A DNA stretch of 64,000 nucleotides from Ridgeia piscesae (Eukaryota; Annelida; Polychaeta; Sabellida; Siboglinidae): positions 207,001 through 271,000 of the forward strand of contig JAODUO010000557.1 of the NCBI GenBank assembly GCA_025642075.2. The letters are read 5' to 3'. Under the pieces are notes generated by a model. It was given only the letters and a program-made list of their open reading frames with translations. It was not told where the DNA came from and ran no database searches. A program made the translations under genes and the position numbers. This document shows, in pieces, positions 12,766 through 26,231 of the stretch. The first letter of the stretch is position 1. The number at the start of each line of letters is the position of its first letter.

Positions 12766-12953
12766 CTCGCTTCTTGTGGACTCTTGATGAGATTAATTAG
12801 TTGAAACGAATTTGACATTGAGAGCGCTCTGTTCTCTTGGCGGTTCGATGGTGACGGTGTAGAAGCTGGTGGAGGGGTGGGTGGCCTGGCAAGACGTGAG
12901 TCCTGATTAATGGGTAAATTATCAGTGGTAACACCCAACTGGAAGGTAGCCAC
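12766..12953 (-). CDS. Candidate internal coding exon, Pro/Ser/Thr-rich (minus)
   Basis: On the minus strand an acceptor (CACCGTTCCACAG) precedes 12953, and the donor GAG|GTAACG follows 12766. The 188-nt interval is open in one frame. It reads VATFQLGVTTDNLPINQDSR, then a proline-rich patch (RPPTPPPASTPSPS), then a more mixed C-terminal part with several hydrophobic residues (SFQLINLIK). The frame enters in phase 0 and leaves after two bases of a codon. Composition suggests a disordered linker. No family is recognised and no neighbouring exon was found. The ORF also lies just beyond a SINE pair, so chance openness is a serious alternative. Confidence 0.25.
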
Positions 12954-13100
12954 CTGTGGAACGGTGACTTATAGACGGCTGTTGTTGCAATTACAGCGTA
13001 GACACAATTGATCTTTTAAAATTTGTTCCTTCGGTAGTGCCCTCTGGTGGACACTTGCTTACTATTTAGCTCTTTCCAGTAGGAGAATCAGGCCTCAGAA

Positions 13101-13165
13101 ATGTAATACAACACAATACAATAAAATGAAGTTTATTGTCCTGGAAGGGAAATTTATTGTTCATG
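13101..13165 (-). mobile_element. LINE 3' end (minus), CR1/Rex1-like
   Basis: Read on the minus strand this ends with TTCCCTTCCAGGACAATAAA followed by degenerate TTGTATTG-type repeats, the usual 3' terminus of Rex1/CR1-like LINEs. The same kind of terminus occurs at 58.6 kb on the plus strand. Only the tail is present. Confidence 0.6.
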
Positions 13166-13197
13166 AAATACATACATAAAATAGTAAAAATATAAAT

Positions 13198-13629
13198 ATG
13201 ATAAATAAAATATTAAAACAGAATGTAGGCCTTAATCATGAACATCAGACAAACCTTAATCTACAAAACTTGGCTGCTTGCCTCATCAACTGCGTCAGAC
13301 GTCCGATTCTGCAATCAGTGCATTGGCTGCTAATCAAGATGAGTGTTACATTCAAAATCTGTACTAACATGTATAAGATCCTGCATGACTTATCCGCCGT
13401 GAGACTACCTCAATTGTGCCTGCCTACTCGCGTCTACTCGTGTAATAGTGATCGGCAAATGACGCTCGCAGTGAAAATGCCGAGAACAGTCGGAAGGAGC
13501 AGCTTCGCTGTGACAGGTCCAGCCATGTGGAACAGCTTGCCAAAGTGTGTGAGATCATCTGAGACATTGGCAGTTTTCCAAAAACAACTAAAAACTCACC
13601 TATTTCACTTCCACTACCTGCCTTGGTGA
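13198..13629 (+). pseudogene. LINE reverse transcriptase, C-terminal fragment (plus)
   Basis: The open frame keeps the typical end of a Jockey/CR1/L2-type ORF2. LQNLAACLI corresponds to the LQxxxNAAARLI motif. HWLLIKMSVTFKICTNMYKI follows, then GRSSFAVTGPAMWNSLP, then LAVFQKQLKTHLF and a stop. Residues before LQNLA and a short piece between the first two motifs are missing compared with the family. The polymerase catalytic core and the endonuclease are absent, so this is a 5'-truncated, dead copy, although about 140 codons remain open. That suggests fairly recent insertion. Confidence 0.85.
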
Positions 13630-14426
13630 CACTGATTTCTATTTTACGACACTGTTTAGTTTTAAATTGTTCTGTTTGAGAGTGTATTTTTACACCCTAA
13701 TTTATCTATTGTTTTTATAATTATCAATCTTAGTGTCTTTGCTTACTTATATCTTAGCTTAAATTATTTAGTTATCTTAGTTTATTTATGAGAGAAAGAG
13801 AGCGAGAGCGAGAGCGAGAGCGATATCATTAACTATATTAACAGGGGGCTGAAACAGTTAAACAATCATTGCCCAAACAGTGGTATTTGCCATCCATTTG
13901 TTACTATTAGTAAGCAATGCATTCACAAGGTGGCAACACACACATCTAGTTACACAGTATCCAGAAGGTGGCAGCACATGTACTGCCTCTTGCAGTGGCA
14001 ACCGGTGGTTGGAGATGGTTCAAACCATATCATTCATTGGCTCATGATAAAAACATAAATTAACCTGTTTTCTAAGTTGCAAGATTTATGTGGAAGTCAC
14101 GTACAGCAAATGGCTAATGGATATTGATTTCTTTGTTGTTGCATCTGTAGTAAATGCCATGTACAGCATATAACATTAGGCACGCATCAGATATAGATGT
14201 CAGGGATACAGTGTACTGACTAGTCTTATAGTATAGATGACATTCGTTTCAACACGGGTTAACATTTGTGAGTCTGCTTGAATGTATATAATTTTGTTAA
14301 TGATTTTATAAGGAGAGAAATTGCATGACTTTCACGCACATATTTAAAATATGCATGCATACATAGTGACACACACACATATTTAAAATATGTATACACA
14401 CACACAGACACACACACACCCACCCC

Positions 14427-14458
<32 letters not shown>

Positions 14459-15235
14459 CATACACACGCTTCTATGCTGTGTGTTTGAATGTGTGATCGC
14501 AATCATAATATTTACTGATCACATCTAGAAACATTACATATACTACATTACAGGATAAATGATTCATGAGCTAATTGACTGTACACACTTTGAGATGGCC
14601 ACAGAACGCCTCCACATGGCTGTTTCCCTCTGTCTCCGTACCAATGCATCTCTCCAGAGAGACTCCACATCTCACCCTGCTCCCACAATACCTCCCAGTG
14701 CATCTACTCGCAGCTAAAGATTAACCTTTCTATTAAGCGGCCTCCAGCCACAGCCGTGAATTTACTTTCCATTTCCTGTGCGAGATTCTCTGTCGTCAAG
14801 TAGAATGTCGTCTCCGATTGTCTTGTTGTTCCGTTGAAGATGCATTTCTTGCTGTACAATACCGTCATCGATTCAGGAACATGTCCCACCGTCTTTCCCC
14901 CCTGATGCTTTATCCAGCCTCGTCTGTGTTGCTGATTGAATCGAGTATTTCACTCACAAATGGCAGAAACGATGTCATCTAATTTAGCTGCATAGCATTT
15001 GTCTGGGATCCTTTCGCGTAAGTTTGCAATTGAATTACGTGAAGACACTTGGGCCAGGATCAAATTTCATTCCAGTGTCTACTGCACGGGGGGTAACGTT
15101 GGCACATGCTTCATTTGCAGCAATCTGGTTTGTATTGTCCCGTTTTCTGCATATCTAAAACAAATTGTACATAATTAATGAATAAACTTACTTTATTTCA
15201 GCATTTTATCATCATGGTTTTAGCTAGTTATTTAC
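13630..15235. other. LINE 3' flank, two microsatellites, otherwise unique
   Basis: The first 150 bp are AT-rich and probably the 3' untranslated tail of the LINE. A (GAGAGC)n patch sits at 13793-13825. A CA / CGCA microsatellite lies at 14381-14465, with a small direct repeat of ATATTTAAAATATG just before it. I see nothing else. Confidence 0.6.
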
Positions 15236-15600
15236 AATAATAAGAAGAACACTTATATAACGCCATAAATCTAGATAAAATCCATTGTTTTGGAGGCACC
15301 ATGAGTACATACATATATAGCTGTACATGTATTTATGCAAAATATTTATAACTTATTTAAAATTAATAATATTAAGTTTTAGTAAATGATAATACATAAA
15401 ATATGTATAAAAATAATAGCAATAAATTATAAATAAATAAATTACAGCTAAAAATAGTTATTAAAATGAAGGGTATGTCAATAATAAATGAGTAAAGACG
15501 TTGTGTAAAATTAGTATAAAAACATGTACAAGGTAATAACATTTGAATCTGATTAATTTATAAATAAAAGTGTTTTTGTAATTAACAAATTAATTTACTG
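15236..15600 (-). mobile_element. L2-like LINE 3' end and AT-rich tail (minus)
   Basis: The segment AACACTTATATAACGCC at about 15250 is the reverse complement of an L2-type 3' terminus (GGCGTTATATAAG). It is followed on the plus strand by AT-rich sequence with many AAATAAAT runs, like the untranslated tails at 21.4 and 34.4 kb. No coding remnant is visible. Confidence 0.45.
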
Positions 15601-17529
<1,929 letters not shown>

Positions 17530-17785
17530 TTTAGCCAAACTTATTTCATTATTGCCAAATCCCTAATTTAGTGTTCTGTTCAATTACCTGGAATCATACT
17601 ACCATGCAGAGAGGCGACCATTATTAGCAGAACAGTTAATGATTTTTTTATTTTGTGACAACCAAGTTAATCGTGAAACATCACAGACAATGGCAGTTCG
17701 TCCGGCTAGTTTGTATAAAACAAAATATTTCGGCAAAGTATTTTTTTAATGTGATTCAATGGAAGTAATTGGGGTGCATTGGTCA

Positions 17786-19151
17786 TGGACCAAACTTAGC
17801 CCCGCGGTAGAGGACCAGACTTAACTCCATGATAGAGGACCAGACTTAACCCCACGGTAGAGGACCAGACTTAACCCCACGGTAGAGGACCAGACTTAAC
17901 TCCATAGTATAGGACCAGACTTAACCCCATGGTAGAGGACCAAACTTAACCCCATGATAGAGGACCAGACTTAACCCCATGGTAGAGGACCAGACTTAAT
18001 TCCCATGGTAGAGGACCAGACTTAACCCCATGGTAGAGGACCAGACTTAACCCCATGGTAGAGGACCAGACTTAACCCCACGGTAGAGGACCAGACTTAA
18101 CCCCACAGTAGAGGACCAGACTTAACTCCATAGTATAGGACCAGACTTAACCCCATGGTAAAGGACCAGACTTAGCCCCACGGTAGAGGACCAGACTTAA
18201 CCCCATGGTAGAGGACCAGACTTAACCCCATGGTAGAGGACCAGACTTAACTCCATAGTATAGGACCAGACTTAACCCCATGGTAGAGGACCAGACTTAT
18301 CTCCATAGTATAGGACCGGACTTAACCCCATGGTAGAGGACCAGAATTAACTCCATTGTATAGGACCAGACTTAACCCCATGGTAGAGGACCAGACTTAA
18401 CTCCATAGTATAGGACCAGACTTAACTCCATAGTATAGGACCAGACTTAACCCCATGGTAGAGGACCAGACTTAACTCCATAGTATAGGACCAGACTTAA
18501 CCCCATGGTAGAGGACCAGACTTAACTCCATAGTATAGGACCAGACTTAACCCCATGGTAGAGGACCAGACTTAACTCCATAGTATAGGACCAGACATAA
18601 CCCCACGGTAGAGGACCAGACTTAACCCCACGGTAAAGGACCAGACTTAGCCCCATGGTAGAGGACCAGACTTAACCCCATGGTATAGGACCAGACTTAA
18701 CCCCATGGTAGAGGACCAGACTTAACTCCATAGTATAGGACCAGACGTAACCCCACGGTAGAGGACCAGACTTAACCCCACGGTAATAGGACCAGATTTA
18801 AAGCCCCATGGTAGAGGACCAGACTTAACCCCATGGTATAGGACCAGACTTAACCCCATGGTAAAGGACCAGACTTAAAGCCCCACGGTAGAGGACCAGA
18901 CTTAACCCCATGGTAGAGGACCAGACTTAACCCCATGGTAGAGGACCAGACTTAACCCCATGGAAGAGGACCAGACTTAAAGCCCCATGGTAGAGGACCA
19001 GACTTGGCCCCACGATAAAAGACCAGACTTAGTCCCACCATAGAGGACCAGACTTGGCCCCACGATAAAAGGACCAGACTTAGTCCCCCATAGAGGGACC
19101 AGACTTAGCCCCATGGTAGAGGACCAGACTTGGCCCCACAACCTGGGACCA
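17786..19151. repeat. 25-bp minisatellite, about 54 units, with a 50-bp dimeric sub-array
   Basis: The unit AGGACCAGACTTAACCCC plus ATGGTAG repeats every 25 bp. Type A has CCCCATGGTAG and type B has CTCCATAGTAT. Type B units begin at 18251, 18301, 18351, 18401, 18426, 18476, 18526 and 18576, so A and B alternate with a 50-bp period over about 350 bp. The right edge, from about 18790, contains longer units with TTAAAGCCCC and diverged copies (CACGATAAAA). ORFs that read out of this edge on the minus strand are not genes. Confidence 0.96.
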
Positions 19152-19820
19152 ATGCAGTCAAACATGGTAATGTTATTCTGATTAAATTCGACAGCAGTAT
19201 TCTTGTAGAACGCCAAACACATTTTGTAGCTGTATTTTCTAATTATGTCTGTTACAATGGGTTTAATATCACAGTATACTGTAGACGTAATTGTGTGACG
19301 CAGCATCGTAATCGATTCCACATGCATATAGAATGTAACGCTAATGTCTCGTCGTCGGGGAGAACAAGTATAAATGCAATTCAAGGGAGAAGCGAATTAA
19401 TAATTGATTGCAAAGATTGTTTTTTCGCTCCCTTCGCCATTATTTCTTGGATGCATCGGTTCTTGGCAGATGTCCTTAATTGTGTCCTTGGAAAGTTTCT
19501 TTTTTCACGTGCCAGCCCCTGAAGCCCACTCACCTGAGCTAGATCAACTCCGTGTGTGACAGTTGCATTATGGGTAGGACATTAATTTCTCGATTACAAA
19601 ATGGGCTGTGAATCATTTTGCAGCTGTTTCCAAGTTTGGGTAGGTTTTTGTTCAGTCTTGCTCATGTTCAGGCAAGAATGTAAACTGTGAATTATCAGAT
19701 ATATCAGCATCCGTAGCATTAATTTAGTATGATTGATTATTTTACCAAAAATGCGCTATGGTAATAAATAATATTTGTTATTGTTAATGTGTACCCGGAT
19801 ATACATAATTGTGTATGGGA

Positions 19821-19875
<55 letters not shown>

Positions 19876-20372
19876 TACTTCAAATACATTTCAGACACCA
19901 ACTCAAATTGTATAAATGATATGGAAAGTATTCAGCTACATTGCAATCACTGCACATAGTTTGTCTGAGAACCAAATGTTTTGGGCTGTGATTGTATTAT
20001 GGCTGGATACTTTCCATTTTATAATTTATATAATCTGAGATGGAAATATGAAGAAAAAAACATACCGGTATGTGTCATTTTTATGTCAACAGGTGTCAAA
20101 TACTTGTCAGCAAGTGTCACTTAGACTTCAACGGATGTCAACCACATGTCAGCATGTGTCACTTTAATGTCAAAAATATCAAATGCATTTGATAAATATA
20201 AGTTACCTGCCAGTATGTATATAATACCTGTCAGTGTTTAATCGTATTTGTCAACAGATGTCAGGTTGATGACAGCAGGTGTAAAATAAATGTCAGCAAA
20301 TGTCATTTAACTTCAAGTTGACACGTGTCAGCAGATTTTGCACAGATGTTGATTGGTAACGAACAGAAACAC
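19152..20372. other. Unique DNA, a TA tract and a TGTCA-rich patch
   Basis: The 130-codon plus-strand ORF reaching 19522 starts in the minisatellite edge and has no recognisable domain. A (TA)n tract occupies 19824-19872. From 20085 to 20345 variants of TGTCAGCA and TGTCAACA recur every 15-25 bp, which looks like an old, badly decayed minisatellite. Confidence 0.5.
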
Positions 20373-20780
20373 CTGTCCAGTGTATACAATGCTGCACTGA
20401 AAAGGAAGGTCAGACCAATATTATAGGATCCTACCCATCCTCTGAATGACGCTTTTCAGAAACTTCTAGTTCCACTAGCTAAAAAGATCCTATACAAGAA
20501 ATCATTTATACCCTCTGCCATTTTAATTTTGAATGCTAATTTTTAATGTAAAATTCTTTTATTCCATACACTGGTTGTACTGATTTATCTAATCTTATTT
20601 ATTTACCAATTTTAGTAAATATTATTAATGTTATCACATTGTGTCTTATCAAAGAACCTTTTAAGGAATATTAGTTGCTTATTTATTTATTATTTAGAAT
20701 ACTTATTTATGATACTTAATTTATTTACCAATTTTAGTGCTGATTAATATTATTACAATTCTAAAAATATAGAATTAACC
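20373..20780 (+). pseudogene. LINE reverse transcriptase tail with 3' UTR (plus)
   Basis: Translation of 20381-20547 gives SVYNAALKRKVRPIL, an in-frame stop, DPTHPLNDAFQKL, a degenerate middle, then KKSFIPSAILILNANF and a stop. DPTHPLN...F..L followed by SFIPSAI.ILN is the classic C-terminus of Rex1/CR1-like LINE polymerases. The internal TAG and the lost GRRYR motif show decay. The following 230 bp are AT-rich and probably 3' UTR. Confidence 0.8.
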
Positions 20781-21194
20781 GTATATATTACGGCTCACCA
20801 GTTGACGGCTGGTGGTACACTTGCAGCTGGTACCAGTCGGCATGTGTCAGTGTGCGTGCGTGGGGCAACAGATGCCCTCAGCTGTGTTTACGTGATTTGT
20901 AGGAGATTTAAATAAAATATCGTCCTAATACAATAGCTGCAGCCCAGTGACATTTGCCATTCTGTCACCGGCAGTCTTGCGTTGCGTTGGAATCAATTAT
21001 ATGTGGCAAGCATCAGGCCGGCCGCCCCTCTGGAAATTGACAATCATTTTCGTGCATCCATTATTGATGCCTGGCTGCGGGTTGGTCTTCCGGCCAAAAC
21101 CAGGGGCCTTAGCCTTGTGTCCCTCTGTCGCAGGCTGTCACGGAACGAGTGGACGCTTCACTGTTGTCTTCTCGTCGGCCACTTAGCAGAGTAT
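20781..21194. other. Unique, slightly more CpG-bearing sequence
   Basis: Overlapping plus-strand ORFs of 79 and 93 codons at 20947-21263 show no recognisable domain. The base composition is less AT-rich than its surroundings. No promoter motif is convincing. Confidence 0.4.
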
Positions 21195-21365
21195 AGAGGT
21201 GTAGGAGTGGGCAATTTGGTCTCTCAGTTGATGCATTCTGGGTTCAAATCCTGTATGCGCTAAGTCGATATCCATGTTCTACCATGCAATATGTGGCATT
21301 GATAGTTTGGCCGAGTACGGACTGGTTGTGATGAAATATATATTTGTGAATTTTCTCCATAAATA
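21195..21365 (+). mobile_element. Possible second tRNA-like SINE fragment
   Basis: GGTTCAAATCC at 21241-21251 is a perfect B-box type motif. The upstream A-box region (GGGCAATTTGGTC) is weak. The downstream part (TTGATAGTTTGGCCGAGTAC) and an AT-rich end would fit a SINE body and tail. No second copy exists in the window, so this is tentative. Confidence 0.3.
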
Positions 21366-21600
21366 AAAATAAATAAATATACTTGTATGGTGCCAAATCT
21401 AGTTACAACTACTCAAGGTGCTTGAAAACATGTGACTAGAAGTATCTCTACATTATCAATGTGTCACATAAGCAGACTCATAAATGAATAAATAGACAAA
21501 TAAAATATAGAAGGCTAAAATACATAAATCTAAAAGTCTTAAGAAGGTGGAATTAAAATATAATATTCTAAAGTTCTCTTTATACATGACGCACAGTCAT
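21366..21600 (-). mobile_element. L2-like LINE 3' end with AT-rich tail (minus)
   Basis: ACTTGTATGGTGCCAAATCT resembles the reverse complement of an L2-type terminus. It is followed on the plus strand by the same AAATAAAT-rich composition as at 15.3 and 34.4 kb. No coding remnant. Confidence 0.35.
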
Positions 21601-21859
21601 AACTTTATAAATCATGCAATGGCACTGCAGGAGTTAAAATATTGGTGAAATTAGAGTGCTTTTAATGCACTTTGAAAGCGTGCTCCTTATTCATCTCTCG
21701 TACTGAAACAGGCAGTAGGTGCAAAAAGTCCGTGCATATTAATGACGGCTCAGTTGGAGGATAGAGGATTTTCCGTGAGATTAATTCTTCAACATTTGAA
21801 TACCTGGAAGGGAAAATAAAACTGATACATGTTTGGCTGTATTTGATTAAGCGAAAATA

Positions 21860-22392
21860 GAATTAATCAAAAATAAACCACACATGAACATTACCAATGT
21901 CATTTGAAAGTTGTTTTGTGTGAAGCAGTGGAAGTTTCGATGCAGATATGGTGTCATTTAAAATGTGTGCCAAGGATGACAAATGTCAATATTTCAAGTT
22001 GACCTAATAGTTTACTTTGGGAAGATGTTGACTTTTGTGGAGCAGTCAAACTGCTCTAATGGCTGATTTGCAAACTTTGCAGCTTCATTGCAAGTGACTG
22101 TTTTACTGGTTATGTTGCCTGGCGATGCCAACATGTTAAAAATCATTTGGTAATGACACAGCTCCTATCACAGACAATGTCTGAGGATTTGAAAGAAAAA
22201 TGTTTCACTGTGAAACACCATGTCTTGCTTTAATAAGTGATGAATGTGCTGATTTTAAGAACACTCAGTTTTTGCATGGGGCATCTCAGAAATGATTGGT
22301 AAATTTGGGCAGCATTTCTTTGAGCAAAATCTGAATTAATAAAAGACCACATAAGAACATTACCAATATCATTTGAAGGTTGTCTTGCAACT
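21860..22392. repeat. Diverged direct repeat pair, about 60 bp each
   Basis: 21860-21920 and 22329-22392 share GAACATTACCAAT.TCATTTGAA and a common flank (AATTAAT..AAA...ACCACA). They lie about 470 bp apart in the same orientation. The sequence between is unique. They could be remnants of a terminally repeated element or a simple duplication. No TG..CA ends were seen. Confidence 0.5.
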
Positions 22393-22440
22393 TGCTGACT
22401 CAGTAAGCCACGTTAGACCTAGTACACTGCAGACTAGTAT

Positions 22441-22632
22441 TTGTCCATTTTTGCTTCGATGTTTTGTTTACATGGCATGTATATAGTGTGGTTTGACAGT
22501 AGATTTCCAAAGGCTGTATTCTATGGAGAATTAGCCAAACGGAAACATCTTCATGGTGGACGACGGCTGCGATACAAAGATGTAGTCAAACGACACCTAA
22601 AGGCTACACACATCGCCATAGACACCTGTTGA
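22441..22632 (+). pseudogene. LINE ORF2 C-terminal fragment, RTE/L1-like (plus)
   Basis: From about 22480 the frame reads VWFDSRFPKAVFYGELAKRK, then HGGRRLRYKDVVKRHLK and ATHIAIDTC followed by a stop. This matches the RMxDxRLPKxxFYGEL...G..xxRYKDxxKxxLKAxxI end common in invertebrate endonuclease-reverse transcriptase proteins. The Trp expected after DT is Cys followed by TGA, so the frame is interrupted. It is a different LINE lineage from those at 13.2 and 20.4 kb. Confidence 0.8.
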
Positions 22633-24374
22633 ACACACATTTAATGTTTTACTTAGGTGATAAATCTTTGTTCTATACCCAGAGAAAACGACAACATTTG
22701 GTATATTCAAAAAAGTATGTGGAAACCTGCTTTATATGAGAGAACAGTTAAAATAATTGAGAAATAATAAATCTGGTTTTTTTCTTGGTTGACGCAGCAG
22801 ATAGTTCGCAAATTATTTTACAATAGGCACGAATTCGGAATAAAATATTTACAATTGCACAAGTATCCAGATCTTTCATGTAGCATTAGAGTTTGTCATG
22901 CTATTCCTTTCCCTGTGGCAATTCTTTCAGCCGGAGGTTGTATCATGACAAGCTGTCAAGTCATGTTGTTTGTCTCGCCATGATGACTGTCCTGTCATGA
23001 CCTTCAGTGACATGTGATCCTAAATGTGCCTATTGATCGCACTGTTTAGTGGCTTATTGGTCTCATTGTCTGGGCAGACCTGAGTCCCATTGTGGTATTT
23101 CTTAAGCCGGAAAATGATATTGGGTGCAGAGTTCATCAAGCCATGTAGTGGAAGATCTGGGGGAGTCATTGATCATAACGGAAACCTACGCACATTAGTT
23201 CTAGTTGATTCCAGCAGCAGTCTGTTGACTGGCTAGTCTGTATATATTGTGGTTACAACATTATGGTCTCATTTCATTTTATTGTATATATAGGCACTAT
23301 ATGGGTCAACACCAGACTACATTCCCAATTAACAGTAAAGCATGTTGAAAATTGCAATAAATCATTATTATTATTATTATTAATGCATTGTGATAACAAA
23401 TTAAAATGTGCTCATAAAATTACAGTCAAGAAGTGAAATCCACTTGCTCGCATATTGGCTATTGCCAAGTGATTACATGAGCAGCTGAATGAACTGAAGC
23501 GATGTGGATTGAACTAAATTGTCAATGCATCAAATTGCAGCAAGAAAAAATCACCGGAGTGCATCATATAAAAGTCAAAAGTGCTAAAATAAAAACTTAA
23601 AAATATATGCTTGTTACACAATAATTACTTTTAAAAAGTCCCTTCAAAATTAATTCAAAATATGAAATTATTTTACTAATCTTTTATTTTATTTAACAAA
23701 ATCTTAGTCTGAATAGTGGCGTTAGATTTGTTAAACAAAACACCATGCAGCTTACATAATGATGTGAACCATCGTTCTGTTCTCATAATTCACTTATTCT
23801 GTTCCTTCGCATTTTCCGATAAAACAAAAGCAAATTGATAACATTTCTCATAGCCTGGCAACTACCCCATGCAAGATTCCATCATCTGACATATCAAGGA
23901 CATTTCCCATCCCACTGTTCGAATCAACACTCATGCCACAGCTTCATTGCCATTTATTATGGCTGCAAAAAGCAAGTGCGAAACTTCTCAAGCCGTCGTT
24001 GCTGGCTAAGCTTCTGATTGGTTGATTTACCAGTCGCGTGTGATGGCTGTTTCTTGACCTTATCGACGTTGCTGCTCCGAGCAGTGTTAACTTATTTTCA
24101 GCTTGCAAATCCAGCTGCAGGCGAGTTGGAGCAATCCATCAGAGGAGGGAGTGGGGAAGTGTCGGCATAATCCCAGTCATGATTAGTTTCCCGGAGAAGG
24201 TGTTATGTGGGGGTGTCGAATCAGATGTTGGTGTGCCATCAAACTGTGGCAGCAGAAACCGCTGCGATGTCGTTGTTCCAAGAGAAGAGAGCGCAGGAAT
24301 TGTGACGACTGCTGTGTCGTTGCCATTGAGTCTGTTTGGTTGCGCCAAAGGATGCAGAGTTGTTCTGCTTTTGT
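22633..24374. other. Unique sequence, no supported gene
   Basis: Short ORFs at 22789-22983 and 23835-24017 were not recognised. A tiny (ATT)n patch lies at about 23365-23382. At 23440-23545 a faint resemblance to the SINE body (AGCTGAATGAACTGAAGC) may be a very old copy. The right edge, 24139-24374, is unique sequence joined in frame to the next array only by chance. Confidence 0.5.
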
Positions 24375-26231
24375 TGAGGTGTTTGTATGAATTGAGTTGG
24401 TTCCACGAGGTGTTTGTATGAATTGAGTTGGTTCCACGAGGTGTTTGTATGAATTGTGTTGGTTCCACGAGGTGTTTGTATGAATTGTGTTGGTTCCACG
24501 AGGTGTTTGTATGAATTGAGTTGGTTCCACGAGGTGTTTGTATGAATTGAGTTGGTTCCACGAGGTGTTTGTATGAATTGAGTTGGTTCCACGAGGTGTT
24601 TGTATGAATTGAGTTGGTTCCACGAGGTGTTTGTATGAATTGAGTTGGTTCCACGAGGTGTTTGTATGAATTAAGTTGGTTCCACGAGGTGTTTGTATGA
24701 ATTGAGTTGGTTCCACGAGGTATTTTAATTAATTAAGTTGGTTCCACGAGGTGTTTGTATGAATTGAGTTGGTTCCACGAGGTGTTTGTATGAATTGTGT
24801 TGGTTCCACAAGGTGTTTGTATGAATTGAGTTGGTTCCACGAGGTGTTTGTATGAATTGAGTTGGTTCCACAAGGTGTTTGTATGAATTGAGTTGGTTCC
24901 ACGAGGTGTTTGTATGAATTGTGTTGGTTCCACGAGGTGTTTGTATGAATTGTGTTGGTTCCACGAGGTGTTTGTATAAATTGTGTTGGTTCCACAAGGT
25001 GTTTGTATGAATTGAGTTGGTTCCACGAGGTGTTTGTATGAATTGTGTTGGTTCCACGATGAGCTTGTATGAATTGAGTTGGTTCCACGAGGTGTTTTAA
25101 TTAATTAAGTTGGTTCTACGAAGTGTTTGTATGAATTGAGTTGGTTCCAGGAGGTGTTTGTATGAATTGTGTTGGTTCCACGAGGTGTTTGTATGAATTG
25201 AGTTGGTTCCACGAGGTGTTTGTATGAATTGAGTTGGTTCCACAAGGTGTTTGTATGAATTGAGTTGGTTCCAAGAGGTGTTTGTATGAATTGTGTTGGT
25301 TCCACGAGGTGTTTGTATAAATTGTGTTGGTTCCACGAGGTGTTTGTATGAATTGTGTTGGTTCCACAAGGTGTTTGTATGAATTGAGTTGGTTCCACGA
25401 GGTGTTTGTATGAATTGAGTTGGTTCCACGAGGTGTTTTAATTAATTAAGTTGGTTCCACGAGATGTTTGTATGAATTGAGTTGGTTCCACGAGGTGTTT
25501 GTATAAATTGAGTTGGTTCCACGAGGTGTTTTAATTAATTAAGTTGGTTCCATGAGGTGTTTGTATGAATTGAGTTGGTTCCACTAGGTGTTTGTATGAA
25601 TTGTGTTGGTTCCACGAGGTGTTTGTATGAATTGTGTTGGTTCCACGAGGTGTTTTAATTAATTAAGTTGGTTCCATGAGGTGTTTGTATGAATTGAGTT
25701 GGTTCCACGAGGTGTTTGTATGAATTGAGTTGGTTCCACGAGGTGTTTGTATGAATTGAGTTGGTTCCACAAGGTGTTTGTATGAATTGAGTTGGTTCCA
25801 AGAGGTGTTTGTATGAATTGTGTTGGTTCCACGAGGTGTTTGTATAAATTGTGTTGGTTCCACGAGGTGTTTGTATGAATTGTGTTGGTTCCACAAGGTG
25901 TTTGTATGAATTGAGTTGGTTCCACGAGGTGTTTGTATGAATTGAGTTGGTTCCACGAGGTGTTTTAATTAATTAAGTTGGTTCCACGAGATGTTTGTAT
26001 GAATTGAGTTGGTTCCACGAGGTGTTTGTATAAATTGAGTTGGTTCCACGAGGTGTTTTAATTAATTAAGTTGGTTCCATGAGGTGTTTGTATGAATTGA
26101 GTTGGTTCCACGAGGTGTTTGTATGAATTGAGTTGGTTCCACGAGGTGTTTGTGTGAATTGAGTTGGTTCCACGAGGTGTTTGTATGAATTGAGTTGGTT
26201 CCACGAGGTGTTTGTATGAATTAAGTTGGTC
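24375..26231. repeat. 31-bp minisatellite no. 1, about 60 units, with a 527-bp higher-order repeat
   Basis: The unit includes GTTGGTTCCACGAGGTG and TTTGTATGAATTGA, with a 31-bp period. The minus strand has no stop in any frame of the common unit, so three overlapping frames encode the same 31-residue cycle (EPTQFIQTPRGTN...). A variant unit with TTTTAATTAATTAAG occurs at about 24721, 25093, 25435, 25532, 25651, 25963 and 26057. Its TTAATTAATTAA puts stops in all six frames, and every array ORF ends there. The marker GAGATG recurs at 25461 and 25988, 527 bp apart, which is 17 units. The blocks at 25.1-25.56 and 25.63-26.09 kb match unit by unit. Confidence 0.96.

Noticed and set aside
19130..19522. 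130-codon plus-strand ORF
   Set aside because: Starts in the edge of the 25-bp array, has no domain that I recognise, and no splice or promoter context supports it.
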